From Rubrivivax sp. (lineage in GTDB: Bacteria; Pseudomonadota; Gammaproteobacteria; Burkholderiales; Burkholderiaceae_C), in contig JAIXYO010000070.1 of the NCBI GenBank assembly GCA_027490215.1, positions 81,960-145,959 of the forward strand: a stretch of 64,000 bases of DNA, in the 5' to 3' direction. Below are positions 1-9,633 of this stretch, piece by piece; within the stretch, counting starts at the first letter, position 1; each line of letters begins with the position of its first letter. Under the pieces are notes generated by a model that made no database searches, was not told the DNA's origin, and worked only from the letters and a program-made list of their open reading frames with translations. The translations under genes and the position numbers were made by a program.

Positions 1-249
1 GGTGACGCGCTCGTCGGGCGAGCGCGCGTGCAGGCTGTAGGCGCCGGGCAGATCAAGCACCCGCAGGGTCTTTCCAGCAGGCGTGACGAGCTTGCCTTCC
101 TTGCGCTCGACGGTGACGCCGGCGTAATTGGCCACCTTCTGGCGGCTGCCGGTCAGCAGATTGAACAGCGCGGTCTTGCCGCAGTTCGGATTGCCCACCA
201 GTGCCACCAGGGGCCCGCCCCGGTGGACGTGGATGACGGCTTCGCTCAC
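1..249 (-). CDS. feoB: Ferrous iron transport protein B, N-terminal part (runs off left edge)
   Basis: Only the first 83 codons lie in the window. They encode the start of the GTPase domain of FeoB, the inner-membrane Fe(II) permease. The G1 loop GNPNCGKT is at residues 19-26 and the G3 motif DLPG at 66-69, with the NYAGVTVE switch region between them. The GTG start lies in the overlap GTGA with the feoA stop codon, so the two genes are probably translationally coupled. The permease domain is outside the window. Confidence 0.95.
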   Translation of the reverse strand, partial: MSEAVIHVHRGGPLVALVGNPNCGKTALFNLLTGSRQKVANYAGVTVERKEGKLVTPAGKTLRVLDLPGAYSLHARSPDERVT

Positions 250-488
250 GCCGACGATTCGACCAGGATGCAGGCGGCTTCGGCTCGTCGGAGGGCGAAG
301 GTCGACAGACCTACGCGCACCACCAGCGAGTCGCTGCCGAAGGCACCCCTGGCCATCAGTTCAACCTGCTCGCCCGGCATGAAGCCAATCTCTTCCAGCC
401 ACTGAGCCCACTCCGGGGCACGCTCCGGCGCCCGAACACCCGTCACAGTGCAGCGCGAGCGCAGTGGCGAGCGGTCCAGGGTCGACAT
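246..488 (-). CDS. feoA: Ferrous iron transport protein A
   Basis: This 80-residue SH3-like cytoplasmic protein is the partner of FeoB in Fe(II) uptake. The conserved run EEIGFMPGEQVELMARG is followed by a C-terminal half ending in an FALRRAEA-type segment, typical of FeoA. The ATG at 488 is chosen because upstream in-frame codons would give an atypical N-terminal tail that reads through the Fur-like site. It is the first gene of a feoAB operon that continues off the left edge. Repression by Fur with iron is likely from the upstream box. Confidence 0.9.
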   Translation of the reverse strand: MSTLDRSPLRSRCTVTGVRAPERAPEWAQWLEEIGFMPGEQVELMARGAFGSDSLVVRVGLSTFALRRAEAACILVESSA

Positions 489-525
489 GGGCAGGGACGT
501 ATTCAAAGCAACTCCCGAGTTGAAT

Positions 526-544
526 GCAAATGATAACCGTTCTT
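526..544. promoter_or_regulatory. Candidate Fur box upstream of feoA
   Basis: The 19 bases at this position match the classical palindromic Fur consensus at about 13 of 19 positions, with the core AAATGATAACCGTT. It lies about 40 bp upstream of the feoA start and just before folA on the other strand. The assignment is inferred from the consensus and from the iron-uptake gene it precedes. Confidence 0.6.
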
Positions 545-597
545 GTATGCGCAGGATCAGCACCCTGACCCCATCAGGGTTGGGAGGACAATTCGGT

Positions 598-1095
598 GTG
601 AATCAGCCCACCCTCACCCTGATCGCAGCCATCGCCCGCGAGGGCGCCATCGGCAAGGACAACCAGTTGCTGGCGCATCTGCCCGGCGATCTGCCTCGAT
701 TCAAGCGCCTCACGATGGGTCACCCGATCGTGATGGGGCGCAAGACCTGGGACTCGATCGGCCGGCCCCTGCCTGGGCGCCGCAACATCGTCATCACCCG
801 CAACCCGCACTGGTCGGCACCGGGCGCCGAGGCTGCGCCGAGCCTCACCGCTGCTCTGTCCATGGCCGGGCACGTCGAGCGGGTCTGCGTGATTGGCGGT
901 GCGGAGATTTACGCGCTGGCGCTGCCACAGGCGGACGAACTGTTGCTGACCGAGATCGACGCCGACTTTGAAGCCGACGCCTTCTTTCCCAACTGGCCGC
1001 GCGAGGATTACGACATCGTCTCAAGCGAGACACACTCCACGCCTGAGGGATGGGTGTATCGCTATGTCGATTACCGCCGAAAACCGCGAGGCTGA
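598..1095 (+). CDS. folA: Dihydrofolate reductase
   Basis: This enzyme reduces dihydrofolate to tetrahydrofolate with NADPH in the cytoplasm. The 165-residue length is normal for bacterial DHFR. The N-terminal strand LTLIAAIA is followed by GAIGKDNQLL. The catalytic acidic residue is Asp31 in HLPGDLPRFK, and the NADPH-binding motif is GRKTWDSIG with GRRNIVITRN after it. VIGGAEIYALALP is the typical C-terminal signature. The GTG at 598 is chosen because a GGGAGGA ribosome site precedes it and it gives a family-length N-terminus. Confidence 0.96.
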   Translation: MNQPTLTLIAAIAREGAIGKDNQLLAHLPGDLPRFKRLTMGHPIVMGRKTWDSIGRPLPGRRNIVITRNPHWSAPGAEAAPSLTAALSMAGHVERVCVIGGAEIYALALPQADELLLTEIDADFEADAFFPNWPREDYDIVSSETHSTPEGWVYRYVDYRRKPRG

Positions 1096-1100
1096 GTCCG

Positions 1101-1802
1101 ATGCCTTTGCGTCGCGCCCACTGGGAACGCCACCGCACCAACCGCATCGGCTGGCTGCGCGCAGCGGTGATGGGTGCGAACGACGGCATCGTCTCCACCG
1201 CCAGTCTGTTGCTGGGCGTGGCCGCCGCTGGAACGGATCGCAGCGGGCTCCTGGTGGCGGGTGTGGCAGCGTTGGTGGCCGGTGCCATGTCGATGGCGGC
1301 TGGCGAGTATGTCTCTGTTCACGCGCAGGCCGACACCGAAACCGCTGATCTGGCCCGCGAACAGGCCGAGCTCAATGCCGACGCGGCTGCCGAGCTGAAC
1401 GAGCTCAGCGCCATCTATGTGGGCCGGGGTGTCGAACCCGATCTGGCGCGCCAGGTCGCATCTCAGCTGACTGCACATGACGCCCTGGCAGCACACGCAC
1501 GCGACGAACTCGGCATCTCGGAAATCCTGGTTGCCCGACCACTCCAGGCTGCGGCATCGTCAGCGGCAAGCTTCGCGGCGGGCGCCCTGCTGCCGCTGGC
1601 GGTATGCCTGCTTGCGGAGCCTGCGCATTTGGTGGCCGCGGTCTGGCTGACGGCGATCTTCGCCCTGGCTTTCCTGGGTGGCTTGTCGGCTCAGGCCGGC
1701 GGCGCCGGCATCTGGCGCAGCGCCGGCCGTGTCGCGCTGTGGGGTGTGCTGGCGATGGGGGCAACGAGCCTGATCGGCTCGCTGTTCTCGGTCAGCGTCT
1801 AG
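1101..1802 (+). CDS. VIT1/CCC1-family iron or manganese transporter
   Basis: This 233-residue integral membrane protein belongs to the vacuolar iron transporter family, which moves Fe(II) or Mn(II) out of the cytosol. The first helix carries [19 protein letters not shown] and the second contains [21 protein letters not shown]; both are family hallmarks. A charged cytoplasmic stretch at about residues 75-145 is followed by three C-terminal hydrophobic segments. It starts 5 bp after folA. Its end overlaps the convergent chemoreceptor by 4 bp. Substrate is not determinable here, but feoAB nearby fits a role in metal balance. Confidence 0.9.
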   Translation: MPLRRAHWERHRTNRIGWLRAAVMGANDGIVSTASLLLGVAAAGTDRSGLLVAGVAALVAGAMSMAAGEYVSVHAQADTETADLAREQAELNADAAAELNELSAIYVGRGVEPDLARQVASQLTAHDALAAHARDELGISEILVARPLQAAASSAASFAAGALLPLAVCLLAEPAHLVAAVWLTAIFALAFLGGLSAQAGGAGIWRSAGRVALWGVLAMGATSLIGSLFSVSV

Positions 1803-3541
1803 AACGAAGTCCAGTCGTCGCTGCCGGTCGCTGCGGCGGCCGGTGCCGGGATGGCGCTGCCACGGAAGGGTGGACGGACGACATTGGTCGCGCGGTCCGG
1901 GCCGCGGCGCTCGGCGGGTGCAGGTACAGGCACAGCTGCAGGTGAGAGCAGGGCAACGGCCCTTGGCAACCCTGCGGCCACATGCACGCTGTCGCCCGCA
2001 CGCAGCTTGAAGAAGGCCACCGCAGCGACCAGTTGCTCCGCCTGCGTTTTCAGGCTCTCTGCAGCTGCGGCACTTTCCTCGACGAGCGCAGCATTCTGCT
2101 GGGTCGCCTGGTCCATCTGGGTGACGGCCTCGCCGATCTGCGCCATGCCGCCCGACTGCTCAGTGCTGGCCGCACTGATCTCGCCCATGATGTCGGTGAC
2201 ACGGCGGATCGACGACACGATTTCGGTCATCTTGCCGCCGGCCTGATCGACCAGCCGGGTGCCGGCGTCGACGCGTTCGACGCTGGTGGTGATCAGTTCC
2301 TTGATCTCCTTGGCGGCGTCGGCACTCCGATGCGCGAGACTGCGCACCTCGCTGGCCACCACCGCAAAGCCGCGCCCTTGCTCACCGGCACGAGCGGCTT
2401 CCACGGCGGCATTGAGCGCCAGGATGTTCGTCTGGAATGCAATGCCATCGATCACGCCAATGATGTCGGCAATGCGGCGCGAGCTGTCGTTGATGCCTTT
2501 CATCGTGTCGACGACCTGACTCACGACCTGACCGCCTTCGATGGCCACCGACGAGGCACTCATCGCCAGCTGGTTGGCTTGGCGGGCGTTGTCGGCGTTC
2601 TGCGAGACGGTGCTGGTCAACTGCTCCATCGAGGCCGCGGTTTCTTCCAACGCACTGGCTTGTTCCTCGGTGCGACCCGACAGGTCATTGTTGCCCTGCG
2701 AAATCTGCGCGCTCGCGGTGGCCACGCCTTCGGCGTTCTGACGTACGTCGCCGACGATGCGATTCAGCCGATCCTTCATTTTCATCAGCGAGTGCAGCAG
2801 CTGCGCTGTCTCGTTCTGTCCCGAGACCTGCAGGTCCATCGACAGATCGCCCTCGGCGACGGCACGCGACACCTCGACCGCGCGGTTCAAGGGCACAGTG
2901 ATCGATCGGATGATCCAGATCGCCAGCAGGCCGGCGGCCACGATCGCAAACGCTGCCGCGCCCCAAATGATCAATTGGCCCTCGGCCACTCCCGCTTCGG
3001 CGTCCTGCCCGGACTGCGCCATCAGCTCCGACTGGAAGTCGATCGCGCCATTGACGGCCTTCATGTAAGCCAGCTGCAGCGGGCGAAGCTCCTCGAGCAG
3101 AAAATCGCGTGCGTCTTCGGTCCTGCCATCAGAAGCCAGGTCCAGGAATCGCGTCTGACCGAGAAGATAAGCAGTTCGAGCGTCGGCGATCGCCTGCATG
3201 CCTGCCTTGCCCTTCTCGGAGGTGATCAGCTTCTCGAGCTCGTCCAGATTCGCCGTGATGTCCTTGCGTGACTGCTCGACGGCCGCACGTTCCTGCTGGA
3301 TGTCGGCCTGAGACGTCATCAGCAGCATGTTTCGCATCGAGCGCGCGATCTGGTTGATGTCGTCCTTGACGTCGTGGAGCTTCAGCACCTTGGGGTAGCG
3401 ATCCTCGAGTACCTTGGTGATTTCATCCTGAACCTGATTCATCCTCATGATCGCGGCACCGCTGACCAGCGCAATGAGCAGCGCCAGCAGGCCAAACCCG
3501 AGCTTCAGTCGGGTGGTGATCTTCATGTCTCGAATGTCCAT
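1799..3541 (-). CDS. Methyl-accepting chemotaxis protein with C-terminal CheR-type pentapeptide
   Basis: This 580-residue transmembrane chemoreceptor has TM1 at about residues 13-32 and a periplasmic four-helix-bundle sensor to about 185. TM2 is at about 187-210, followed by a HAMP domain and a long cytoplasmic signalling domain. The signalling tip contains the highly conserved [20 protein letters not shown] segment. The protein ends in DWTSF after a Pro/Ala-rich linker, resembling the NWETF tether that recruits CheR and CheB. An AAAGGA site precedes the ATG at 3541. The ligand is unknown. Confidence 0.95.
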   Translation of the reverse strand: MDIRDMKITTRLKLGFGLLALLIALVSGAAIMRMNQVQDEITKVLEDRYPKVLKLHDVKDDINQIARSMRNMLLMTSQADIQQERAAVEQSRKDITANLDELEKLITSEKGKAGMQAIADARTAYLLGQTRFLDLASDGRTEDARDFLLEELRPLQLAYMKAVNGAIDFQSELMAQSGQDAEAGVAEGQLIIWGAAAFAIVAAGLLAIWIIRSITVPLNRAVEVSRAVAEGDLSMDLQVSGQNETAQLLHSLMKMKDRLNRIVGDVRQNAEGVATASAQISQGNNDLSGRTEEQASALEETAASMEQLTSTVSQNADNARQANQLAMSASSVAIEGGQVVSQVVDTMKGINDSSRRIADIIGVIDGIAFQTNILALNAAVEAARAGEQGRGFAVVASEVRSLAHRSADAAKEIKELITTSVERVDAGTRLVDQAGGKMTEIVSSIRRVTDIMGEISAASTEQSGGMAQIGEAVTQMDQATQQNAALVEESAAAAESLKTQAEQLVAAVAFFKLRAGDSVHVAAGLPRAVALLSPAAVPVPAPAERRGPDRATNVVRPPFRGSAIPAPAAAATGSDDWTSF

Positions 3542-3796
3542 GATCGGAATCCTTTGTCGGCGTTGAGTTGCAACGACAGTTGCATTTCCTCTTTTCTTCT
3601 CATCTGGATCATCGACATCTGGCGGTTGTGCTTTACCGACCCGCGCCTAGGGTTTGCACTTGGCAGATCCGCTGTGGCTTATGCCAACCGCAAACTAGCT
3701 TAGAAGCACTGAGTCGTTGTGCGCCGCAGCGCGGCGGCCAACAATCGGCTGCTCGGCAAACGTCGGTATCACCTTCCGCCTGCACGGCGACGATTC

Positions 3797-4735
3797 ATGA
3801 ATTTTCAGCAACTGCGAGCCGTCCGCGAAGCCATCCGCTGCGGATTCAACCTCACCGATGTGGCCGGCGTGCTGCACACCTCGCAGCCCGGCATCAGCCG
3901 GCAGATCCGCGAACTGGAAGACGAACTCGGCATCGACATCTTCGTGCGCGCCGGCAAGCGTCTGACCCGTCTCACGCCACCTGGCGAGGCCGTTCTTCCC
4001 ATCGTGGAACGACTGCTGCTGGAGGCCGATAACCTGCGACGCGTGGGCGACGATTTCAACGCGCAGAGCACGGGCCGGCTGTCGATTGCCGCAACGCACT
4101 CGCAGGCCCGCTACGCCCTGCCGACGGTGGTTCGCGACTTCCGCGAGGTCTACCCGGATGTGACCCTGGTGCTTCATCAGGGTTCGCCCAGGCAGGTGGC
4201 TGAAATGCTGCTGTCTGGCGAAGCGGACATCGGCGTGGCCACCGAGGCGCTGGCGCATTACGACCCGCTGGTCGCCCTGCCCTGCTACCGCTGGACCCAC
4301 AGCGTCGTGGTGCCGCCTGGCCACGAGTTGCTGAGCGTCGAAGGGCCGATCTCGCTCGAACAACTGGCGCGCTTTCCCATCATCACCTACGAAGCCGGCT
4401 ACACCGGTCGGGCGCACATCGACGACGCGTTCACGAAGGCCGGGCTCACACCCAACATCGTGCTCAGCGCGATGGACGCCGACGTCATCAAGACCTATGT
4501 CGAGCTGGGCATGGGTGTGGGCATCGTTGCATCGATCGCCTTCGACACCGAGCGCGACCGCACGCTGCGCGCACTCGATGTGCGACACCTGTTCGAAGTG
4601 AACCTGACGCGCCTGGCGATCCGGCGCGGCACCTGGCTGCGCGGCTACGTCTACGCCTTCATCGAGGCATTTGCACCGACGCTGTCGCGCGCAGTGGTGG
4701 AGCGGGCGCTGGCCGGTGACATCGACGAGGATTGA
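3797..4735 (+). CDS. CysB/Cbl-type LysR-family transcriptional regulator
   Basis: This 312-residue LysR regulator has an N-terminal winged helix (MNFQQLRAVREA, then HTSQPGISRQIRELEDELG) and a periplasmic-binding-like effector domain. It follows the CysB/Cbl layout closely, including the RLSIAATHSQARYALP and HQGSPRQVAEML segments and the conserved DADVIKTYVELGMGVGIV. It resembles the second regulator at 48666-49607 along its whole length. CysB-type proteins activate sulfur assimilation genes in response to acetylserine or sulfate status. Its place near the sulfate transporter suggests that target set. Whether it is Cbl, SsuR or a CysB paralogue is not resolved. Confidence 0.88.
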   Translation: MNFQQLRAVREAIRCGFNLTDVAGVLHTSQPGISRQIRELEDELGIDIFVRAGKRLTRLTPPGEAVLPIVERLLLEADNLRRVGDDFNAQSTGRLSIAATHSQARYALPTVVRDFREVYPDVTLVLHQGSPRQVAEMLLSGEADIGVATEALAHYDPLVALPCYRWTHSVVVPPGHELLSVEGPISLEQLARFPIITYEAGYTGRAHIDDAFTKAGLTPNIVLSAMDADVIKTYVELGMGVGIVASIAFDTERDRTLRALDVRHLFEVNLTRLAIRRGTWLRGYVYAFIEAFAPTLSRAVVERALAGDIDED

Positions 4736-4750
4736 GGCGCGGCGAGGGCT

Positions 4751-5842
4751 TCAAGTCGGCAACGGATCGCTGGTCCGACGACCGGCGTGGTCGGTCCAGC
4801 AGCCGGCCTCGTAGTCGTACAGCTTGCATCGGCGTGCCGTGTCGGCGTACCAACGCCACGAAAACGGCTGAATGACGATGCGGCCTGGCAGCCTGCTCTC
4901 CAGCAGCTTCTGCGCGCGCTTCAGTCGATACAGCGGTACACCCATGTCCACGTGGTGCGCGGTGTGCTCCATGATGTGATGAAGCGCAGCGCCCATCGGC
5001 GAACGGAAGGTGAGGTGTGTGGTCGTCGAAACGAACGGCGCCGTCGCGGCCCACCGGGCCTTGTCGGCGTACCAGGCTACCTGGGTGTGCGTGTGGTGCA
5101 GGTACACCACGAAGCCGATCATCCCGTTCCAGAAGACAAAGGGCACGACGAAACCGACCACGATCAGCCACCAGGGTGACTGGTCAGTCGCCATCGCCGC
5201 AACGACCAGGCCGCCGATCCAGATGAGCGCGCCCGCTGACACGCCCAGACAGTCCCAGAGAAACGCCGGGCGGCGCGTCGGCAGGATCTGTTTGCTGGGA
5301 AAGTACATGCGGCGCCACCAGATCTCGATCAGGTAGTACAGCCACGGCGCCCACCCGCTGCGATAGACCTGCTCCAGCTTGCGCCGCCACAAGGGCAGCG
5401 CCTCGTACTCCTGCAAGGTGCGGGGTTCCCAGACGAAATCGAAGCCTTTCAGGTTGGTATAGCCGTGGTGAACGATGTTGTGGCCCACCTCCCACAGGCT
5501 GTAGGGCGTCAGCGAGGGCAGGAACACCAGCCGTCCCAGCCAGCGGTTGAGGCGCCGGTGGCGGGTCAGGCTCTGGTGACAGGCGTCATGGCCGAGCACG
5601 AACAGGCGCCCGATGACGAAGCCGGTAGCGAGCCCCGCCGCAAGCTGGACAACGGGCTGCCGCGCAAGGATCGTGATCGCCAGACACACCACGAACAAGA
5701 CCACATCGACCAGCACCAAGCACAGCGCACGGGCCGTGCTGGATGCCGAGATCGGCACCAGCCAGGCGCGCAGCAGCCTTCGGTGCGGTATCGGCGCCTG
5801 CGGATTCACCATCGTGAGCTCCGGGGAAAGTGTGGTCGTCAT
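4751..5842 (-). CDS. Membrane fatty-acid desaturase
   Basis: This 363-residue integral membrane di-iron desaturase has the three histidine boxes of the family: HDACH at about residue 88, HNIVHH at about 123, and EHTAHH at about 295. An extra HHTHTQ lies before the third box. Several hydrophobic segments separate the boxes. It most likely introduces a double bond into acyl chains of membrane lipids. The exact regioselectivity and the electron donor cannot be read from the sequence. It stands alone, convergent with the LysR gene 15 bp away. Confidence 0.88.
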   Translation of the reverse strand: MTTTLSPELTMVNPQAPIPHRRLLRAWLVPISASSTARALCLVLVDVVLFVVCLAITILARQPVVQLAAGLATGFVIGRLFVLGHDACHQSLTRHRRLNRWLGRLVFLPSLTPYSLWEVGHNIVHHGYTNLKGFDFVWEPRTLQEYEALPLWRRKLEQVYRSGWAPWLYYLIEIWWRRMYFPSKQILPTRRPAFLWDCLGVSAGALIWIGGLVVAAMATDQSPWWLIVVGFVVPFVFWNGMIGFVVYLHHTHTQVAWYADKARWAATAPFVSTTTHLTFRSPMGAALHHIMEHTAHHVDMGVPLYRLKRAQKLLESRLPGRIVIQPFSWRWYADTARRCKLYDYEAGCWTDHAGRRTSDPLPT

Positions 5843-5972
5843 GAGGCCTTGGGCAAATACCTGAGCCTAGAGACAAGCACGCTGCCGGCGCTTGATCGCG
5901 ATCAAGGTCAGAGGCCAGTGCAGCACTGCTCGCGGGAGTGACCTGGCACACCCGGTTGCGACCAGCGGCGAC

Positions 5973-6563
5973 TCAGCTCGCGTCCGCGCCGAGTCTGCGC
6001 AAGGCGCGCTGCCAGCGCGCCACCCCGGCGGCACCCAAGGTATCGACCTGCCCCACCAGCGTCTCGCGAATCGGGGCGATGCCCACAAAGCCAAGGATGT
6101 TGCGCTCGAGGGCCTTCACGCTGTGCGCGCGGAACACATAACGGTAGACCAGTGCTGGCATGCCCATCGTCACCACGATGCGAGCCGAACGCCCGCCCAG
6201 CGCCTTCTGACCGAGCGGCCCGCCCTTCGACTTGTCGAAGGCGAATCCGGGTCGAGCCACCTGCTCGAAGTAGGCCTTCAGCAGCGCAGGCATGTCGCCC
6301 ATCCACAGTGGGAAAACAAACACGAGGTGCTGCGCCCACGCGATGGCCTCCTGAGAATCGCGCAACGCGGGCGGCACCACGCCGTCGTTCCACTCCGCCT
6401 CGCTGCGCAGCAGCGGGAAATCGAGGTGAGCAACATCGATCAACCGCACATCATGGCCCGCGGCCTGCGCACCCTCGCGATAGGCATCGGCCAGCGTGTG
6501 GCACAAGTGACTTCCGACCGGGTCAGGATGCCCTTGAATGATCAGGATGCGATGAACCAGCAT
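5973..6563 (-). CDS. NAD(P)H dehydrogenase (quinone), flavodoxin-fold family
   Basis: The protein is a 196-residue member of the NQO1/KefF/MdaB flavodoxin-like family, a cytoplasmic FMN- or FAD-dependent two-electron reductase. The N-terminal nucleotide-binding start is ILIIQGHPDP. FVFPLWMGDMPALLKAYFEQV is the typical flavin-binding WxGxMPAxLKxxxD-like segment. The ATG at 6563 is chosen because GGGAGAAAG precedes it; a longer reading would add eight residues without a ribosome site. It lies downstream of the cysTWA genes but 89 bp apart, and a role in sulfur uptake is not evident. Confidence 0.85.
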   Translation of the reverse strand: MLVHRILIIQGHPDPVGSHLCHTLADAYREGAQAAGHDVRLIDVAHLDFPLLRSEAEWNDGVVPPALRDSQEAIAWAQHLVFVFPLWMGDMPALLKAYFEQVARPGFAFDKSKGGPLGQKALGGRSARIVVTMGMPALVYRYVFRAHSVKALERNILGFVGIAPIRETLVGQVDTLGAAGVARWQRALRRLGADAS

Positions 6564-6652
6564 GGCTGCTTTCTCCCAAAGCTGCATGCTGATCGCCGCA
6601 ACCGCGGCGAGGCTTGATCGACATCAAGCCGACGGGCACCACCCGGACGCCC

Positions 6653-7708
6653 TCAGATCATGGCGGCGGGGTCGGGTTGTTCCTCGGCGAAGCGAGTCAC
6701 CCTGCGCGGCAGCAGGTGCACCGTCGAACCCGTTTCGAGCTGCATCCGTTCGCGCAGCTTGCGGAACTCGGCCCGTGGCAGCTCGACATCGATGTAGGTG
6801 CTGTCGTCGAGCCGCTTGAACTCCAGCCGGGTGTTCGGCCCGACGGTCAGGGCCTGCGACAACGTCACCGCCACTGCGCCGTCCTGCGGCGTGGCGATGA
6901 CCTCGAGTTCGTGCGGGCGCACATAACTCACGTCGCGGCCTGAGGACACCGCGCCCTGCGCATGGTCGAGGCGCCCGTGGAACAGGTTCACATCGCCCAG
7001 GAACTGCAACACGAATGGCGTGGCGGGCTGGTCATAGACCTGGTCGGGCGTGCCGACCTGCTCGATGCCGCCCAGGTTCATCACGACGATGCGATCGGCC
7101 ACCTCCATCGCCTCTTCCTGGTCGTGGGTGACAAACACACTGGTGACGTGAACCTCGTCGTGCAGGCGGCGCAACCAGCGACGAAGCTCCTTGCGCACCT
7201 TCGCGTCGAGCGCGCCGAACGGTTCATCGAGCAACAACACCTTGGGCTCGACCGCCAGCGCGCGTGCCAGTGCGATGCGTTGCCTCTGTCCACCGGAGAG
7301 TTGATGCGGATAGCGATCGGCCAACCAGTCCAGTTGCACCAGTTCCAGCAGCTCGGAGACCTTCTTCTGGATCGCAGCCTCGTTCGGCCGCGTGGCCTTG
7401 GGCCGCACCCGCAGCCCGAAAGCGACGTTCTCGAAGATCGTCATGTGACCGAAAAGCGCGTAGTGCTGAAACACGAAGCCCACATTGCGGTCGCGCACGT
7501 CGGTGTGGGTCGTGTCCTCGCCGTGAAACAGCACGCTGCCGGAGTCTGGTACTTCGAGCCCCGCAATGATGCGCAGCAGCGAGGTCTTGCCCGAGCCCGA
7601 TGGCCCGAGCAATGCGACGAGTTCGCCGGACGGGATGTCGAGGTTCAGGTTGTTGCAGACGACCGTCTTGCCGAAGCGCTTGTTGAGGTTGCGGATTTCA
7701 ATGCTCAT
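6653..7708 (-). CDS. cysA: Sulfate/thiosulfate ABC transporter ATP-binding protein
   Basis: CysA is the cytoplasmic ATPase subunit that drives sulfate and thiosulfate import. The protein has 351 residues, close to the family norm. The Walker A is GPSGSGKTS, the Q-loop is in FVFQHYALF, the signature is LSGGQRQR, and the Walker B is [11 protein letters not shown] with the switch histidine in VTHDQEEA. The C-terminal 110 residues form a regulatory domain containing [10 protein letters not shown]. It is the third transporter gene after cysT and cysW, read in the same direction. Confidence 0.96.
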   Translation of the reverse strand: MSIEIRNLNKRFGKTVVCNNLNLDIPSGELVALLGPSGSGKTSLLRIIAGLEVPDSGSVLFHGEDTTHTDVRDRNVGFVFQHYALFGHMTIFENVAFGLRVRPKATRPNEAAIQKKVSELLELVQLDWLADRYPHQLSGGQRQRIALARALAVEPKVLLLDEPFGALDAKVRKELRRWLRRLHDEVHVTSVFVTHDQEEAMEVADRIVVMNLGGIEQVGTPDQVYDQPATPFVLQFLGDVNLFHGRLDHAQGAVSSGRDVSYVRPHELEVIATPQDGAVAVTLSQALTVGPNTRLEFKRLDDSTYIDVELPRAEFRKLRERMQLETGSTVHLLPRRVTRFAEEQPDPAAMI

Positions 7709-7786
7709 GTCGAAGTTTCCATCGTGCGGCTGCGGCGGGATGAGGTCTGCGGGTTCGGGACCGTGACGAAAGATCTGAAGCAGGCG

Positions 7787-8689
7787 CTAGTGAATTTCAG
7801 TGATCACGCGCTTCTGCGCCTTGACGCGCTGCTCGACCGCGTACTTGAGGATCAGTGTGACCAGCGCCAGACTGGCCAGCAGCGAGGCGACCGCGAAGGC
7901 GGCGGCGAACTGGTATTCGTTGTAGACGATCTCGATGTGCAGCGGCATCGTGTTGGTCTGGCCCCGTATGTGCCCCGACACCACGCTGACCGCACCAAAC
8001 TCGCCCATCGCGCGTGCGTTGCAGAGAATCACGCCGTAGAGCAGCGCCCACTTGACGTTCGGCATCGTGACGCGCCAGAACAACTGCCAGCCGTTCGCAC
8101 CGAGCACGCAGGCCGCCTCCTCCTGCTCTGTGCCCTGTGCCTGCATCAGCGGAATCAGCTCACGCGCGACGAACGGAAACGTCACGAAGATGGTCGCCAG
8201 AACAATGCCAGGCACCGCGAAGATGATCTTCATGTCGTTGTCGATGAACCAACTGCCGAACCAGCCCTGCAGACCGAAGATCAGCACGTAGATCAGGCCA
8301 GCGATGACGGGGCTCACCGAGAAGGGCAGATCGATCAAGGTCAGCAGCACGTTCTTGCCACGGAAGTCGAACTTGGCGATCGCCCACGCGGCAGCGACGC
8401 CGAAAATCAGGTTCAGCGGCACCGAGATCACCGCTGCGATCAAGGTGAGCTTGATGGCCGACAAAGCGTCGGGTTCAGTGACCGCCGCCGCGTAGACATC
8501 CCATCCCTTCTTGAACGCCTCGAAGAACACCGTCGCGAGCGGCACGAACAGGAAGAAGGTCATGAAGGCCAGCACCAGGCCGACCAGAGTCCACTTCACC
8601 CAGGGGGCTTCGGTCGTGGCGTTGCGGATCGGGCGCGGGGCTGCGCCTGGCGCGGCGGTGGCGGGAAGACTCAGGTCGCTGGACGACAT
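7787..8689 (-). CDS. cysW: Sulfate ABC transporter permease
   Basis: CysW is one of two inner-membrane permease subunits of the sulfate/thiosulfate importer. The 300-residue protein has a cytoplasmic N-terminus and about six hydrophobic segments. The binding-protein-dependent permease loop (EAA motif) reads [21 protein letters not shown], and [16 protein letters not shown] is a CysW/CysT hallmark. It starts 10 bp after the cysT stop, so the two are surely co-transcribed. Confidence 0.96.
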   Translation of the reverse strand: MSSSDLSLPATAAPGAAPRPIRNATTEAPWVKWTLVGLVLAFMTFFLFVPLATVFFEAFKKGWDVYAAAVTEPDALSAIKLTLIAAVISVPLNLIFGVAAAWAIAKFDFRGKNVLLTLIDLPFSVSPVIAGLIYVLIFGLQGWFGSWFIDNDMKIIFAVPGIVLATIFVTFPFVARELIPLMQAQGTEQEEAACVLGANGWQLFWRVTMPNVKWALLYGVILCNARAMGEFGAVSVVSGHIRGQTNTMPLHIEIVYNEYQFAAAFAVASLLASLALVTLILKYAVEQRVKAQKRVITEIH

Positions 8690-8699
8690 GGCAGTGGCC

Positions 8700-9536
8700 T
8701 CAGATGCCGCCCTGACGCTTGCGCGCCCAGGCCTGCAATGCGTTGATGACGAGCAGCAGGACGAACGACACCACGAGCATGACCACCGCGATCGCGGTCG
8801 CGCCGGCGTAGTCGTACTGCTCGAGTTTGGTGATGATCAGCAGCGGCGTGATCTCGCTGACGAACGGCAGGTTGCCGGCGATGAAGATCACCGAGCCGTA
8901 CTCCCCCAGCGCGCGCGCGAATGCGAGCGCGAAGCCAGTCAGCAGCGCTGGCATCACCGTGGGGAAGATCACGTGCCGGAAGGTCTGCCAGCGATTGGCG
9001 CCGAGCGTTGCCGCCGCCTCTTCCATTTCGCGGTTCAGGTCCTCGAGCACCGGCTGGACGGTGCGGACGACGAAGGGCAGACCGATGAACACCAGGGCGA
9101 CGAAAACGCCCAGGGGCGTGAAGCTGACCTTGAACGGCAGGAACTGGCCGATCAGGCCGTTCTCGGCGTAGATCGCGGTCAACGCGATGCCCGCCACCGC
9201 CGTCGGCAGTGCAAAGGGCAGATCGACGAGCGCATCGACGATGCGCTTGCCAAAGAACTCGTAACGCACCAGCACCCACGCGACCATCAGGCCGAACACG
9301 CCGTTGAGCGCAGCGGCCGCCAGGCTGGCGCCGAAAGTCAGGCGATACGAGGCCATCACGCGTGGCGATGTGGTCGCCTCCCAGAACTCCGCCCAGGTCA
9401 GCGTGAATGTCTTGAAGAAGGCAGCCGACAGCGGGATCAGCACGATCAAGCTGATGTAGAGCAAGGCGAAGCCGAGGGCGAGATCGAAGCCCGGCAGGAC
9501 GCTGTGCCGCTTCAGGAGCGTGCGGGTGAAGATCAT
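8700..9536 (-). CDS. cysT: Sulfate ABC transporter permease
   Basis: This is the partner permease of CysW in the sulfate/thiosulfate importer (also called CysU). It has 278 residues with about six transmembrane segments. The permease loop is [21 protein letters not shown], and [17 protein letters not shown] is the conserved sulfate permease segment. It lies 97 bp downstream of the CysP-like binding-protein gene and 10 bp upstream of cysW, giving the order cysP-cysT-cysW-cysA. Confidence 0.96.
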   Translation of the reverse strand: MIFTRTLLKRHSVLPGFDLALGFALLYISLIVLIPLSAAFFKTFTLTWAEFWEATTSPRVMASYRLTFGASLAAAALNGVFGLMVAWVLVRYEFFGKRIVDALVDLPFALPTAVAGIALTAIYAENGLIGQFLPFKVSFTPLGVFVALVFIGLPFVVRTVQPVLEDLNREMEEAAATLGANRWQTFRHVIFPTVMPALLTGFALAFARALGEYGSVIFIAGNLPFVSEITPLLIITKLEQYDYAGATAIAVVMLVVSFVLLLVINALQAWARKRQGGI

Positions 9537-9633
9537 CGGAAGCCTGCGGGAGAAAGAAGCACGAGAAACCAGAGGCCTCGCCGGACATCGGTGCGGACCG
9601 ACGCCCGGGCGAGCGCGAAAGCTGCAGACGGTG

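Noticed and set aside
6962..8746. 594-codon frame opposite cysA and cysW
   Set aside because: Antisense shadow crossing two well-supported genes.
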